Shown: in pieces, positions 1-8,943 of the stretch | Numbering within the stretch: the first letter of the stretch is position 1 | How the letters are laid out: every line of letters starts with the position of its first letter | DNA from: Haloarcula marina | Lineage (GTDB): Archaea > Halobacteriota > Halobacteria > Halobacteriales > Haloarculaceae | Reading direction: 5' to 3' | Assembly (NCBI RefSeq): GCF_024218775.1 | Contig: NZ_CP100404.1 | Coordinates: 2,418,001-2,482,000 of the forward strand | Length of the DNA stretch: 64,000 nt | Made by a program: the position numbers and the translations under genes | Notes under the pieces: generated by a model | Told to the model about the DNA's origin: nothing | Database searches by the model: none | The model's input: the letters and a program-made list of their open reading frames with translations, nothing else

Positions 1-1027
1 TCGAGAGCGAGTCGGCCAGCGACGCCCGCGCCGGGCGACTCCCGTCGACGGTGGCCGAGAGGACCAACACCAGCGCGAGTGCCCCCAGCGTCGGGAGCGT
101 CCCGAGCGCTAGCAGGCCAGCGACGGCGACCAGCGCGGCGTACCCGCCGACCAGCACCGGTCCCGGCGAGTACCGGTCGGTGAGCCAGCCACCGGCGAAG
201 ATGAGCACCGCGCCGGTGACGAGCATCGCCGAGACGGCGAAGTTGGCGGTGGCCTCGGGCAGGGAGTAGCCCGAGGAGAGCAGCGTCGCCGTGTACTGTT
301 TGATGCCCCACCCGGCCATCGACGTGACGAACCAGAGGACGGTGAGCGCGACGATGGGCGGCGAAGACAGCAGCGTCCGAAGTTCGCGGCGGATTCTGGT
401 CGGCAACGGCTCGTCGGACTCCCGGGTCCGCTCGTTCGTCGGGTGCGTGATGGCCGCGTCGACGTAGCGGTCGAACGCCAGCAGACAGCCAGCGCCGTAC
501 ACCGCGCCGACGACGGCGATACCACCGATTGCGACTCGCCAGTCCACGCCGAGGGTACTGGCCGTCGCGACGACGGCCGGTGGCGCGGCGAATCCGAGCG
601 CCCCGGTGAATCCGTGGACGCTGTACGCTCGCCCTCGCGTGTCCTCCGTCGTCGCCGCACCGATGAGCGGGTAGTGCGCGGGGTGGTGGCCCGCGATGCC
701 GACGCCCGTGACGACGCTCGCAGCGAGCAGCCACGCGAAACTCTGTGCGGTGGCGGTGAGAATCGCACCGACAGCGCCGAAGGTCAACGAGATAGCCAGC
801 ACCGAGGTCCGACTCCGCGAGTCCGACAGCGACCCGAACGGGAGTTGCAGGGCCGTCACGACGACGCCGACGACGCCGAGTGCGATACCCAGTTGCGCGT
901 CGGTCACGCCGATATCGGCCTTCAACGGCCCGAAAATCGGCGGTAGCAGCATGAAGTAGGCGTGGTTCACGAGGTGAGACCCGCCGACGAGGCCCACGAC
1001 GAGTCGCGACTGGGCGTCAGAGACCAC
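1..1027 (-). CDS. MFS transporter, C-terminus beyond the left edge
   Basis: The minus strand is open from a GTG at 1027 to the left edge, about 342 codons with no stop. The translation is a hydrophobic polytopic membrane protein with the two-bundle look of the major facilitator superfamily: an N-terminal half with repeated glycine-rich helices (VVGLVGGSHLVNH near the start), a charged central loop (roughly residues 145-165, rich in Arg, Asp and Glu) and a second set of helices. Residues SDSRSR after the second helix match the conserved MFS cytoplasmic loop between helices 2 and 3. The substrate cannot be told from sequence. The start is the first plausible one, because the open frame continues upstream without a stop for some distance. 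No operon partner is visible; the next gene runs in the same direction after a 100-nt gap. Confidence 0.85.
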   Translation of the reverse strand, partial: MVSDAQSRLVVGLVGGSHLVNHAYFMLLPPIFGPLKADIGVTDAQLGIALGVVGVVVTALQLPFGSLSDSRSRTSVLAISLTFGAVGAILTATAQSFAWLLAASVVTGVGIAGHHPAHYPLIGAATTEDTRGRAYSVHGFTGALGFAAPPAVVATASTLGVDWRVAIGGIAVVGAVYGAGCLLAFDRYVDAAITHPTNERTRESDEPLPTRIRRELRTLLSSPPIVALTVLWFVTSMAGWGIKQYTATLLSSGYSLPEATANFAVSAMLVTGAVLIFAGGWLTDRYSPGPVLVGGYAALVAVAGLLALGTLPTLGALALVLVLSATVDGSRPARASLADSLS

Positions 1028-1127
1028 AGTGGGTGCGAGTGCACGCGCCGCGAGTAAGAACGGTGTGGTTCGCGTGCGTCACCGGCCAGTCACGCGCCGG
1101 TCCGCGCGCGCCGCCGTCACGTCCCGG

Positions 1128-1457
1128 TCACTCCTCGCCCACTCGCGCGTCGACGGCGGCGTCGAACGCCAGCGCGGCCTGATACACGTCCGTCGACGTA
1201 TCGGCGCTGAAGACGGCTTCCTCGCCCTCCTCGGCGTGTTTCTCCAGAAACCCCATCTCGACGAGGTGGCCCAGCGTGCCGTCGAGATACAGCGTCTTCA
1301 ACGGGACCCCGGCCTCGTCGCTCAGTTCCGTCTTCGTGTACGTCTCCGCCGGGTCGAGACGGAGGACGGCGTCGATGACCGCTGGCGCGTCGTCGTGTGA
1401 CGCGACGTGTGCCCACCCCGTGTCCGGTTCCGCGTCGTCCGTGACGTCCTCGAACAT
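1128..1457 (-). CDS. Small winged-helix domain protein
   Basis: A 109-residue acidic protein. The centre reads as a winged helix: helix DAPAVIDAVLRL, then YTKTELSDEAGVPLKTLYLD as the helix-turn-helix, then GHLVEMGFLEKH as the recognition/wing part. No ligand domain follows, so it is either a stand-alone DNA-binding protein or a protein-interaction winged helix. I chose the ATG at 1457 rather than the longer frame to 1565. A TATA-like stretch (gatttaatt on the minus strand, 1481-1490) lies about 27 nt upstream, giving a leaderless transcript, and the extra 36 residues would overlap the promoter of the divergent Lrp gene and lack halophilic composition. Function is not otherwise recognised. Confidence 0.75.
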   Translation of the reverse strand: MFEDVTDDAEPDTGWAHVASHDDAPAVIDAVLRLDPAETYTKTELSDEAGVPLKTLYLDGTLGHLVEMGFLEKHAEEGEEAVFSADTSTDVYQAALAFDAAVDARVGEE

Positions 1458-1581
1458 CACGCTCCCCGAAGGTCCCCATCCAATTAAATCATCGCGTCGG
1501 CCCCAGAACCGAACGCGGACGTGTGGTACTAACTCCCACCATTGAGCAAGGCTTTTGTCCGCCACCGCCCGCCACCACTGT

Positions 1582-2076
1582 ATGAGCAGTCGCCGCGAGA
1601 TTCTGCACCTGTTGCGTGAGAACGCCCGCTACACCACCGAAGACCTCGCCCACATGACCGACTTCAGCGAGAGCGAAGTCGAGGCCATCGTCGAGGAGTT
1701 CGAGGACGCCGGAGTCATCCGCGGCTATCAGGCCGTCGTCGACTGGGGCGCGGTGGAAACCGACGAGGAGCGAGTGCGAGCGACCGTCGAGTTGAACGTC
1801 GCCTTAGACCGCGAGACGAACTACAGCGACATCGCCGACCGCGTCGCGAAGTTCCCCGAGGTCACGTCGCTCCGGTTGGTCAGCGGCGACTACGACTTCG
1901 ACCTCGAAGTCGAGGGCGACTCGATGCGCGAAGTCTCGCATTTCATCAGCGACAAAATCGCCCCCATCCCCGAGATTACCCAGACGGTGACCCACTACAT
2001 CATGGACTCCTACAAGGAACAGGGGATGACCTTCGACGACCACGACGACGACGATAGGCTCTCCGTCTCGCCATGA
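1582..2076 (+). CDS. Lrp/AsnC family transcriptional regulator
   Basis: A 164-residue protein with the standard two-domain Lrp plan. Residues 1-55 form the winged helix-turn-helix (TTEDLAHMTDFSESEVEAIV, then the wing GVIRGYQAVVDW). Residues 75-150 form the RAM ligand-binding/oligomerisation domain, including the signature region RLVSGDYDFDLEVEG. Proteins of this family sense amino acids and regulate amino-acid metabolism. The stop overlaps the start of the aminotransferase by four bases (ATGA), so the two are translationally coupled; the regulator probably controls its neighbour and responds to its substrate or product. The start at 1582 is preferred over 1555 because the family alignment begins at MSSRREIL. 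Confidence 0.92.
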   Translation: MSSRREILHLLRENARYTTEDLAHMTDFSESEVEAIVEEFEDAGVIRGYQAVVDWGAVETDEERVRATVELNVALDRETNYSDIADRVAKFPEVTSLRLVSGDYDFDLEVEGDSMREVSHFISDKIAPIPEITQTVTHYIMDSYKEQGMTFDDHDDDDRLSVSP

Positions 2077-3218
2077 CGTTCGAGCCAGCAGACCGGGTCG
2101 ACGCGGTCCCACCGTCGGGTATCCGCCGCTTCTTCGAGTTGGCCGAGGAGATGGACGACATCATCTCCCTCGGGGTCGGGGAACCGGACTTCTCCGCGCC
2201 GTGGGCCGCCCGCGAGGCGGCCATCACGTCGCTCGAACGCGGCCAGACCTCCTATACCGCCAACCGCGGGAAGCGGGAACTGCGCGAGCGAATCGCCCGC
2301 TACGAGGACACGCGCCACGACCTCACCTACGACCCCGACGACGAGATTCTGGTCACCGCGGGCGCGAGCGAAGGGCTAGACTTGGCGTTTCGGGCGCTGT
2401 TGAACCCCGGCGACAGCATCGCCGTCGCTCAGCCGTGTTACGTCTCGTACGTCCCCGGCGCAATCTTCGCGGGCGTCGACGTGGTCGACGTGCCCACCCG
2501 CGTCGAAGACGAGTTCAAACTCACGCGCGAGGTGCTGGAGGAATCCGGCGCGGCCGAGGCCGACGCGCTGGTCTACTGCTACCCGAACAACCCGACGGGC
2601 GCGACGATGACCGGCGAGGAACTCCGGGACGTGGCCGCGTTCTGCCGCGAGAACGACCTCGTCGTGTTCGCGGACGAGATTTACGCGGACCTCACGTACG
2701 AGCACGACCACACCTCCATCGCGACGTTACCCGGGATGCGCGAGCGAACCGTCGTGTTCAACGGCTTCTCGAAGGCGTTCGCGATGACCGGGTTCCGCCT
2801 CGGCTACGCGATGGGACCGCCGGAGGCGATTACCGCGATGAACCGCATCCACCAGTACACGATGCTCTCCGCGCCGACGACGGCCCAGCACGCCGCCATC
2901 GAGGCGCTCGACAACTGCTGGGAGGACGTGACAGAGATGACCACGCAGTACGACCGCCGCCGGAACTACGTCCTCTCGCGGTTCGAAGACATGGGTCTGG
3001 AGTGTTTCCCCGCCGCGGGGGCCTTCTACGCGTTCCCCGAGTGTCCGTGGGACGACGCGAGCGAGTTCGCCGAGGCGTTACTCCAGTCCGAGGGCGTCGC
3101 CGTCGTCCCCGGGACGGCCTTCGGCGAGGGCGGCGCGGGCCACCTCCGCATCTCCTACGCGACGGGATTAGACGACCTCAAAGAGGCGATGAATCGGATG
3201 GAGTCGTTCCTCGACTGA
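2073..3218 (+). CDS. PLP-dependent aminotransferase, class I/II
   Basis: A 381-residue fold-type I aminotransferase. Diagnostic segments: GVGEPDFSAP near residue 35, the substrate/PLP region YPNNPTG near residue 171, the aspartate of FADEIYADLTYE that contacts the pyridine nitrogen, the Schiff-base lysine in NGFSKAFAMTG (about residue 233), and the C-terminal arginine of HLRISYA that binds the substrate carboxylate. It transfers an amino group from an amino acid to a 2-oxo acid in the cytoplasm; the exact amino acid (aspartate, alanine, aromatic or branched-chain) cannot be fixed. It overlaps the upstream Lrp/AsnC gene by four bases. A paralogue lies at 23304-24464 with the same motif layout. 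Confidence 0.93.
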   Translation: MTFEPADRVDAVPPSGIRRFFELAEEMDDIISLGVGEPDFSAPWAAREAAITSLERGQTSYTANRGKRELRERIARYEDTRHDLTYDPDDEILVTAGASEGLDLAFRALLNPGDSIAVAQPCYVSYVPGAIFAGVDVVDVPTRVEDEFKLTREVLEESGAAEADALVYCYPNNPTGATMTGEELRDVAAFCRENDLVVFADEIYADLTYEHDHTSIATLPGMRERTVVFNGFSKAFAMTGFRLGYAMGPPEAITAMNRIHQYTMLSAPTTAQHAAIEALDNCWEDVTEMTTQYDRRRNYVLSRFEDMGLECFPAAGAFYAFPECPWDDASEFAEALLQSEGVAVVPGTAFGEGGAGHLRISYATGLDDLKEAMNRMESFLD

Positions 3219-3351
3219 CGAGAAACGTAACAAACTGGTCGTCAACTGCATCGTATCCGCCGAAAGTTTGAGTACCGACGATGCTGTAGCTCTGGCAAAT
3301 CATGTTGGGATGTGGCATACACCCCGGTACCCGACGGGGGCAAGTATCGGC

Positions 3352-3388
3352 AAAAGACTTTTTCACGCACTAAAGCAGATGAACACCA
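3352..3388 (+). promoter_or_regulatory. Probable promoter of the pilB-pilC operon
   Basis: The 170-nt gap before the secretion ATPase carries no gene. An A/T-rich stretch (aaaagactttttcac, 3352-3366) lies 25-35 nt before the ATG at 3389, where a TATA box for a leaderless transcript would be. There is no Shine-Dalgarno sequence. Prediction from position and composition only. Confidence 0.4.
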
Positions 3389-5896
3389 ATGGCAATTGAT
3401 GACCAAGGGGGGTCTGGCGGTGAGGAGGTCGGTAGTGGGGGACCGACCGGCACGTCCGCCGCCGTCGGCGAGTACACGTGGGACGACCTGCGCCGAGAGT
3501 TCCACGACGGCGGCCGCTTCGACCGGAGCGAGTACCTCGGCTTCGAGCCGCGGCGACTCGACGAGAAACTGGAAGACGCGGCCAGCGCCGCGCTGACGCT
3601 GAACCGGCCGTTCGAGGAGTACCTCGACCCGGCGACGACCCCGGTCACGAAGGGCACCTACACGTGGGAGCACTTCAAGCAAGAGTACTACTACAACGAC
3701 GACGGGAGTAGGCCCCGCGACGGCGAGGGCGAACTCGTCCCGTTCGACGCCGAGGACCACCTCGGGTTCGACCCCGACCACACAGAGAACAAACTCTCTC
3801 ACGCGGAAAATATCGCCAGCGAACTGGACGCGTTCGTCGACGAACACACGGTCGACGTCAACCCAGAACTGGACGAAGACGAGTTCTTCTCGACGCGCGA
3901 GGGCCACACCACCGTCGTCAACCGCTACGACCTGGAGCGGGCCGTCCCGCAGACGAAGAAAACCCACTTCAAGGAACTCGAACGCTACTGGGTCAACAAG
4001 CCCTACGCCTGCGTCGTCATCTTCCACTCCCGAAAGGAGAACGAGAAGAAGTACTACATCGTCGAACCGCACCTCAACCCCATCGAGGGCGACCTGAAGG
4101 AGTTCCTCTCCGGAAAGCTCAAAACCGCTATCAAGTACTCCGAGGACGACGTCATCGTTCAAGGCACCGACGCCGACCGCGCGCAGGTCATCCAACGCGA
4201 GGCCGAGCAACTGCTCTCGCGGTACGACCTCTACGATGGGACCGTCGGCGGCGGTGGCGGCGGTGGCGGCGGCATCATCGACCAACTGAAGGACGCGCTG
4301 GACATCGGAGACCAGAGCGAACCGGAGGCGGCGGGACAACTCACCGGCATCGCCGCCCGCCCGGAACCCGCCATCATCGAGGACGACCCCTCGACGCTCA
4401 ACGAGTATCAGGTCGATAAACTGCTGTACATGCTGAAGCGGGACTTCATCGGCTACGCCCGCATCGACGCCATCAAGCACGACATCAACGTCGAGGACGT
4501 GTCCTGTGACGGCTACAACTCCCGCGTGTTCGTCTATCACACCGACTACGAGCAGATTATCTCCAACGCCGAACACGGGAAGACGGAACTCGACGACTTC
4601 GTCGTCAAACTCGCTCAGCGCTCCGGGAAGGGTATCTCGAAGCGCCAACCGCAGGTCGACGCCACGCTCCCGGACGGGTCACGCGCCCAGTTGACGCTCG
4701 GCCGGGAAGTCTCGGACCACGGGACCAACTACACCATCCGCCAGTTCAAGGACGTGCCGTTTACGCCCATCGACCTCATCAACTGGAACACGTTCTCGCT
4801 CGACGAGATGGCGTTCCTCTGGCTCTGTATCGAGAACCACAAGTCGCTCATCTTCGCGGGCGGCACGGCGTCCGGGAAGACCACCAGCCTGAACGCCGTC
4901 TCGCTGTTCATCCCCTCGAACTCGAAAATCGTCTCCATCGAGGACACCCGCGAGGTGGAACTCCCACAGCGGAACTGGGTCGCGAGCGTCACCCGCCCGT
5001 CCTTCGGCGAGGACGACACCGGCGACGTCGACGAGTTCGACTTACTGGAGGCCGCGCTCCGACAACGCCCCGACTACATCGTCATGGGTGAGATTCGCGG
5101 CGAGGAAGGGCGCACCCTGTTTCAGGTCATGTCGACTGGCCACACCACGTACACCACCTTCCACGCCGACTCCGTCGGCGAGGTCATCAAGCGCTTTACC
5201 ACCGAACCCATCAACGTCTCGAAGACGCTCTTTACGGCGCTTGACTTGGTGTCGATTCAGACTCAGACCCGGGTCGACGGCAACAAAGTCCGGCGGAACA
5301 AGTCGCTCACCGAAATCAACGAGTACTCCGCCGAGAACGACGAAATCAACGTCCGTGACGTGTACGAGTGGCGCGCCGAGACGGACGAGTACATCCAGAT
5401 GGGCAACTCCAACACCCTCGAAGAGGTCAAGTTCGACCGCGGGTGGACCCAGGAGAAACTCGACGAGGAACTGTTCAAGCGGAAAGTCGTCCTCGCGTAC
5501 CTCATCGAACAGGGCCTGAACACGTACACGCAGGTGGCCGCGACGATTCAGGCGTTCATCAACGACCCCGAGACGATTCTGACGCTCATCGCCAACGACC
5601 AACTCGAGCGCTCGCTCGAAGACCTGCGGGAGATGGAGTCCGTCAAGATAAACATCGACCCCGAGAAGGAGGAGATGGTTCCGCGACCCGACGCGCCGCC
5701 GGAGATGGTCGAGGAGACGAAGGCGGTGCTGGACAACGCTGGCCGCCTCTTCGAGCGGTTCACCAGCGGCGACACCTCCGACATCGTCTCCGCGCTGATG
5801 GACGGCGATATGGTCGCCGAGTCGGGCGACGACGACGACGACGTCGGCTTCGGTCAGTTCGTCCCCAAGGCCGGGAAGGAGGCAGATAGCGGATGA
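3389..5896 (+). CDS. pilB: Type IV pilus-type secretion ATPase (PilB/TadA family)
   Basis: An 835-residue cytoplasmic ATPase of the type II/IV secretion superfamily, which powers assembly of pilin fibres. The N-terminal 280 residues are acidic and haloarchaeal. A run of nine or so glycines near residue 290 is a flexible hinge before the ATPase core. The core shows a Walker A motif (GGTASGKTTS, about residues 490-499), an Asp box around VSIEDTREVELP, Walker B (IVMGEIRGEEG, about 563-573) and the His box (STGHTTYTTFHAD, about 582-594). The C-terminus ends in an acidic tail. It overlaps the downstream platform gene by four bases, the classic PilB-PilC pair. Length and organisation fit haloarchaeal PilB3-like proteins rather than the archaellum motor ArlI; the numbering of the paralogue is not assignable here. 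Confidence 0.93.
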   Translation: MAIDDQGGSGGEEVGSGGPTGTSAAVGEYTWDDLRREFHDGGRFDRSEYLGFEPRRLDEKLEDAASAALTLNRPFEEYLDPATTPVTKGTYTWEHFKQEYYYNDDGSRPRDGEGELVPFDAEDHLGFDPDHTENKLSHAENIASELDAFVDEHTVDVNPELDEDEFFSTREGHTTVVNRYDLERAVPQTKKTHFKELERYWVNKPYACVVIFHSRKENEKKYYIVEPHLNPIEGDLKEFLSGKLKTAIKYSEDDVIVQGTDADRAQVIQREAEQLLSRYDLYDGTVGGGGGGGGGIIDQLKDALDIGDQSEPEAAGQLTGIAARPEPAIIEDDPSTLNEYQVDKLLYMLKRDFIGYARIDAIKHDINVEDVSCDGYNSRVFVYHTDYEQIISNAEHGKTELDDFVVKLAQRSGKGISKRQPQVDATLPDGSRAQLTLGREVSDHGTNYTIRQFKDVPFTPIDLINWNTFSLDEMAFLWLCIENHKSLIFAGGTASGKTTSLNAVSLFIPSNSKIVSIEDTREVELPQRNWVASVTRPSFGEDDTGDVDEFDLLEAALRQRPDYIVMGEIRGEEGRTLFQVMSTGHTTYTTFHADSVGEVIKRFTTEPINVSKTLFTALDLVSIQTQTRVDGNKVRRNKSLTEINEYSAENDEINVRDVYEWRAETDEYIQMGNSNTLEEVKFDRGWTQEKLDEELFKRKVVLAYLIEQGLNTYTQVAATIQAFINDPETILTLIANDQLERSLEDLREMESVKINIDPEKEEMVPRPDAPPEMVEETKAVLDNAGRLFERFTSGDTSDIVSALMDGDMVAESGDDDDDVGFGQFVPKAGKEADSG

Positions 5897-7932
5897 GCCT
5901 CGATACGACCGGCCAGCAACAACTCGGGAGCGGCGGCACTCTCGGTGACGCCTTCTACCCGGCCTACCAGATGCTGTTCGACGAGGAGGGCGACTTCGTC
6001 GACAGCGTCGAGCGGAAACTCGCCGAGGCGCGGATGGCCGACAACGTCGAGATGTTCCTCGCCCGCGCGCTCGCCGTCGGCGTCATCGCCGGACTCGCGC
6101 TGTGGCTTGTCGGGACCCTCCTGGGGTATCTCATCGTCAGTCTCCTCTTTTCGGGGACGGAAGGGCCGACGTTTATCGGCGTCGTCATCCAGAACGAGGC
6201 GGTGCTGTCGGTCATCGACGCGCTGAAGATACCGTTCCTGATTCTCGTGACCGGCATCGTCTTCGGCGCTATCGGCTTCGGCATCGGGTTCGGGTCCCTC
6301 GTCTCGATTCCGTACTTCCGGTCGAGCGCCCGCGAACGCGAGATAAACATCCTGCTCTCGGACGCCATCTCCTTCATGTACGCCCTCTCCGTCGGCGGCC
6401 TGAACCAACTGGAGATTCTCCAGTCGATGGCCCAGGCCGAGGACACCTACGGCGAGGTGGCCCGGGAGTTCCAGTCCATCGTCTTAGAGACGGAGTACTT
6501 CGACACCGACTACCGGACGGCGGTGCGGAATCAGGCCCTCGAAACCCCCTCCGACGAACTCTCGCAGTTCCTGACGGACATGCTCTCCATCATCAACTCC
6601 GGCGGGGACATGACCTCCTTCCTCGAAGACCAGAAGGAGAAGCACATGCGGACCGCCCGGCAGGAACAGGAGAAGATGCTAGAGACGCTAGAACTGTTCG
6701 GCGAGATGTACATGACCCTCTCGCTGTTCCCCCTCCTCCTCATCATCATCCTCGTCATCATGTCGATGATGGGCAACGCCCAGCAGACCCTCATCTACGG
6801 GACGGTCTACGGCCTCATCCCGCTCACCGGGATGGCGTTCCTGGTGTTGGTGTCGACGGTCACCCAGGACTCTATCGGCGACGGCTACCTCCGGCCGAAC
6901 GCCGACGAAGACGAAGTGGTCGTCGACGAGGGCATCGGCGTGTTCAACCTCGGACTGGTCGAGCAGTACACCGGAACCTACAGCGTCTTCGACCGCGTGA
7001 AAAACCGCGAGGGGACCTACGAACTCGTCCAGATTCTGAAACAGCCCCACCTGTTCTTCCGCGACCATCCGCTTCTGGTCCTCGGTCTCACCGTCCCGCT
7101 ATCGATTCTGGCGCTCGTCGTCGCCATCGTCCTCGGTTGGGCCCCGCTCTCGCTCGACGGGATGATTTCGAACCCGGTGTCCGGGACGTTCTTCTGGGTG
7201 TACGTGCCGATGTACATCAACTTCGTCCCGCTGACCGTCTTCTACGAGTGGAACGTCCGCTCGCGGAAGGCCATCATCGGCAACCTCTCGGAGAACCTGC
7301 GCAAACTCGCCTCGGCGAACGACACCGGGATGACCCTCTTGGAGTCCATCAAGGTCGTCTCCGAAACGTCGGCGGGGAAGCTCTCCGACGAGTTCGAGAC
7401 GATGCACGCGAAGGTGAACTACGGAACCAGCCTGAAAAACGCCTTCCGCGAGTTCAACAACAAGTACCACGTCCCCCGACTCGCCCGGACGGTGAAGCTC
7501 ATCGCCGAGGCCCAGGAGGCGTCGAGTCAGATTCAGGACGTGCTCTCGACGGCCGCCCAAGCCTCCGAGAATCAGGACGACATCGAGCGCGAGCGCAAGT
7601 CCCGAACCCGAATGCAGACGGTCATCATCATCATGACCTACCTCACCCTGCTGGGCGTGATGGCGCTACTGAAGACGCAGTTCCTCGACGTGATGTCCGG
7701 CCTCGCCTCGCAGGCGTCGGGCGCGGGTGGGTCCGGTGCGACCGGTGGGAGCTTCGGCGGGAACGTCGACGTGGAACTCCTCTCGATGCTGTTCTTCCAC
7801 GCCGTCACCCTCCAAGCGCTCCTCTCGTCGTTCATCGCGGGCTACATCCGCGAAGTGAAGTTAATCGCGGGCGTCAAGTTCGCCGTCATCCTCTCGACCA
7901 TCGCCCTCGTGGTGTGGATGGCCGTCGGGTGA
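5893..7932 (+). CDS. pilC: Type IV pilus membrane platform protein (PilC/TadC family)
   Basis: A 679-residue polytopic membrane protein with two type II secretion F (T2SSF) domains. The first lies at about 140-290 (DAISFMYALSVGGLNQLEILQ, followed by paired helices LFPLLLIIILVIM), the second at about 460-610 (LSENLRKLASANDTG, TLLESIKVVSETS). N-terminal helices precede each domain and two further helices close the C-terminus. In archaeal pili this protein is the inner-membrane platform on which the ATPase acts. The start overlaps the pilB stop (ATGA), so the pair is co-translated. Residues 610-630 are a Gly/Ser/Ala-rich loop. The family assignment is firm; which pilins it assembles is inferred from the neighbouring genes. 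Confidence 0.92.
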   Translation: MSLDTTGQQQLGSGGTLGDAFYPAYQMLFDEEGDFVDSVERKLAEARMADNVEMFLARALAVGVIAGLALWLVGTLLGYLIVSLLFSGTEGPTFIGVVIQNEAVLSVIDALKIPFLILVTGIVFGAIGFGIGFGSLVSIPYFRSSAREREINILLSDAISFMYALSVGGLNQLEILQSMAQAEDTYGEVAREFQSIVLETEYFDTDYRTAVRNQALETPSDELSQFLTDMLSIINSGGDMTSFLEDQKEKHMRTARQEQEKMLETLELFGEMYMTLSLFPLLLIIILVIMSMMGNAQQTLIYGTVYGLIPLTGMAFLVLVSTVTQDSIGDGYLRPNADEDEVVVDEGIGVFNLGLVEQYTGTYSVFDRVKNREGTYELVQILKQPHLFFRDHPLLVLGLTVPLSILALVVAIVLGWAPLSLDGMISNPVSGTFFWVYVPMYINFVPLTVFYEWNVRSRKAIIGNLSENLRKLASANDTGMTLLESIKVVSETSAGKLSDEFETMHAKVNYGTSLKNAFREFNNKYHVPRLARTVKLIAEAQEASSQIQDVLSTAAQASENQDDIERERKSRTRMQTVIIIMTYLTLLGVMALLKTQFLDVMSGLASQASGAGGSGATGGSFGGNVDVELLSMLFFHAVTLQALLSSFIAGYIREVKLIAGVKFAVILSTIALVVWMAVG

Positions 7933-8041
7933 CGGCGACTCCATCTCGGGTTTCCTACCGGGGCCGTGACAGCCGACTCGTGCGAAACCGGCGGACTCGA
8001 AGCGTACTGCTGATTCCCTCACCACGGCGTGAAAAGACAAA

Positions 8042-8113
8042 TGGACTCGCCGGGATTTGAACCCGGGGCCTCTCCCATGCCAAGGGAGTGATCTACCCCT
8101 GATCTACGAGCCC
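8042..8113 (-). tRNA. tRNA-Ala (GGC anticodon)
   Basis: A 72-nt minus-strand cloverleaf. The acceptor gggctcg pairs with cgagtcc and is followed by discriminator A. The D arm is gatc-aggggta-gatc, the anticodon stem is ctccc/gggag with loop ttggcat (GGC), and the T arm is ccggg-ttcaaat-cccgg. It has no intron and no encoded CCA. A TATA-like tttaagaaag lies about 30 nt upstream (near 8140-8150). It sits antisense between two pilus gene groups. Confidence 0.96.
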
Positions 8114-8214
8114 TCGCTGCAATACAGCGTATCCGACGCCCTTTCTTAAACCCATCGAACCGACACCGACGTGGTAGGCGCTCCCGTCTCACGGTTGCCG
8201 GGGAAACTGCCACA

Positions 8215-8376
8215 ATGGATAAGGGTATCCAGTGCGACTCCCCTTCAGGTACCGCCCCAGGGAACGGCGGTAGGGGAAACATGGACCGTAGGGACACAGG
8301 CGATGGACAATTGGGACGCCATCAGCGTCGGCGTCGTGACCGCTCGATGTCGCCGTCGCTGGAGGAGCGGCACTGA
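8215..8376 (+). CDS. Possible 53-residue ORF at the head of the pilin cluster
   Basis: An open frame from ATG 8215 (with an internal ATG at 8281 after a purine-rich ggtaggggaaac) to a TGA that overlaps the next ATG (TGATG). The coupling to the next gene and the position at the head of a tightly packed run favour a real gene or leader peptide. Against it, the product is basic (an RHQRRRRDR stretch), has no hydrophobic segment and lacks the acidic composition of its neighbours. No family is recognised. It may simply be untranslated leader of the pilin operon. Confidence 0.25.
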   Translation: MDKGIQCDSPSGTAPGNGGRGNMDRRDTGDGQLGRHQRRRRDRSMSPSLEERH

Positions 8377-8942
8377 TGCGGGGGCAGACGACGCTGGATT
8401 TCGCTATCGGGATGAGTCTCTTTCTCGCGGTGTTGGTGTTCGTCTTTCTGTTCGTTCCCGGTCTACTGTCGCCGTTTACCGAGGGGGCACAGGAGGAGAC
8501 GGTGACGACGAATCGCGTGGCCGACCAGTTGTCGAAGTCGATGCTGGGGTCGCCGCGGCGGCCGCAGACGCTCGATACGCACTGTACGGTGACGTTCTTC
8601 GAGCATACCGCACCGGCACCCGACCGATGTCGGTTCACGTACGAGTCGAGTGTCGAGGCCCAATTGGGACTCGACGCCGCGCGGCAGAACGTCAACATCA
8701 CTCTCCGGGGGAACGTGACGGACGGTGGCATCGAGGACGAGATACTCTGCTGGGACGGCGGCGATGGAACGCTCGTCAATGCGACGGACACCGGCAGCGG
8801 GCCAGCAGGCTGTGACGACGGCAACGACGTCGTCCTGACGAGAGGAGATGCACCGCCGACGGCGAACGACGATTCCGTGACGGCGCTTCGGGTAGCGCTG
8901 CTCGACGGGCAAGACGTGACGATGTACGTGGAGATGTGGTGA
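8376..8942 (+). CDS. Pilin-like membrane protein 1 of the pilus locus
   Basis: A 188-residue protein that starts RGQTTLDFAIGMSLFLAVLVF. That is a short charged head followed by one hydrophobic helix (about residues 8-30) with a polar -TLDFAIG entry, resembling class III (type IV pilin-like) signal peptides. The rest is extracellular in style, with NVT/NIT sequons and four cysteines that could form disulfides. It is the first of five tightly packed genes (8376-11737) with the same N-terminal plan downstream of pilB and pilC, so it is probably a minor pilin or pseudopilin-like component. No enzymatic motif is seen. The family is conserved in haloarchaea as an uncharacterised domain, from memory; no experimental function is known to me. 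Confidence 0.75.
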   Translation: MRGQTTLDFAIGMSLFLAVLVFVFLFVPGLLSPFTEGAQEETVTTNRVADQLSKSMLGSPRRPQTLDTHCTVTFFEHTAPAPDRCRFTYESSVEAQLGLDAARQNVNITLRGNVTDGGIEDEILCWDGGDGTLVNATDTGSGPAGCDDGNDVVLTRGDAPPTANDDSVTALRVALLDGQDVTMYVEMW

Positions 8943-8943
8943 G

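Noticed and set aside
2201-3271. Long Arg-rich frame across the aminotransferase
   Set aside because: It is an alternative frame of a well-supported enzyme and its product is Arg-rich, the usual artefact of high-GC coding DNA.
8171-8815. 214-codon frame over the first pilin-like gene
   Set aside because: Basic Arg-rich product and no signal; the pilin-like frame at 8376 has the hydrophobic helix and is packed with the following genes.
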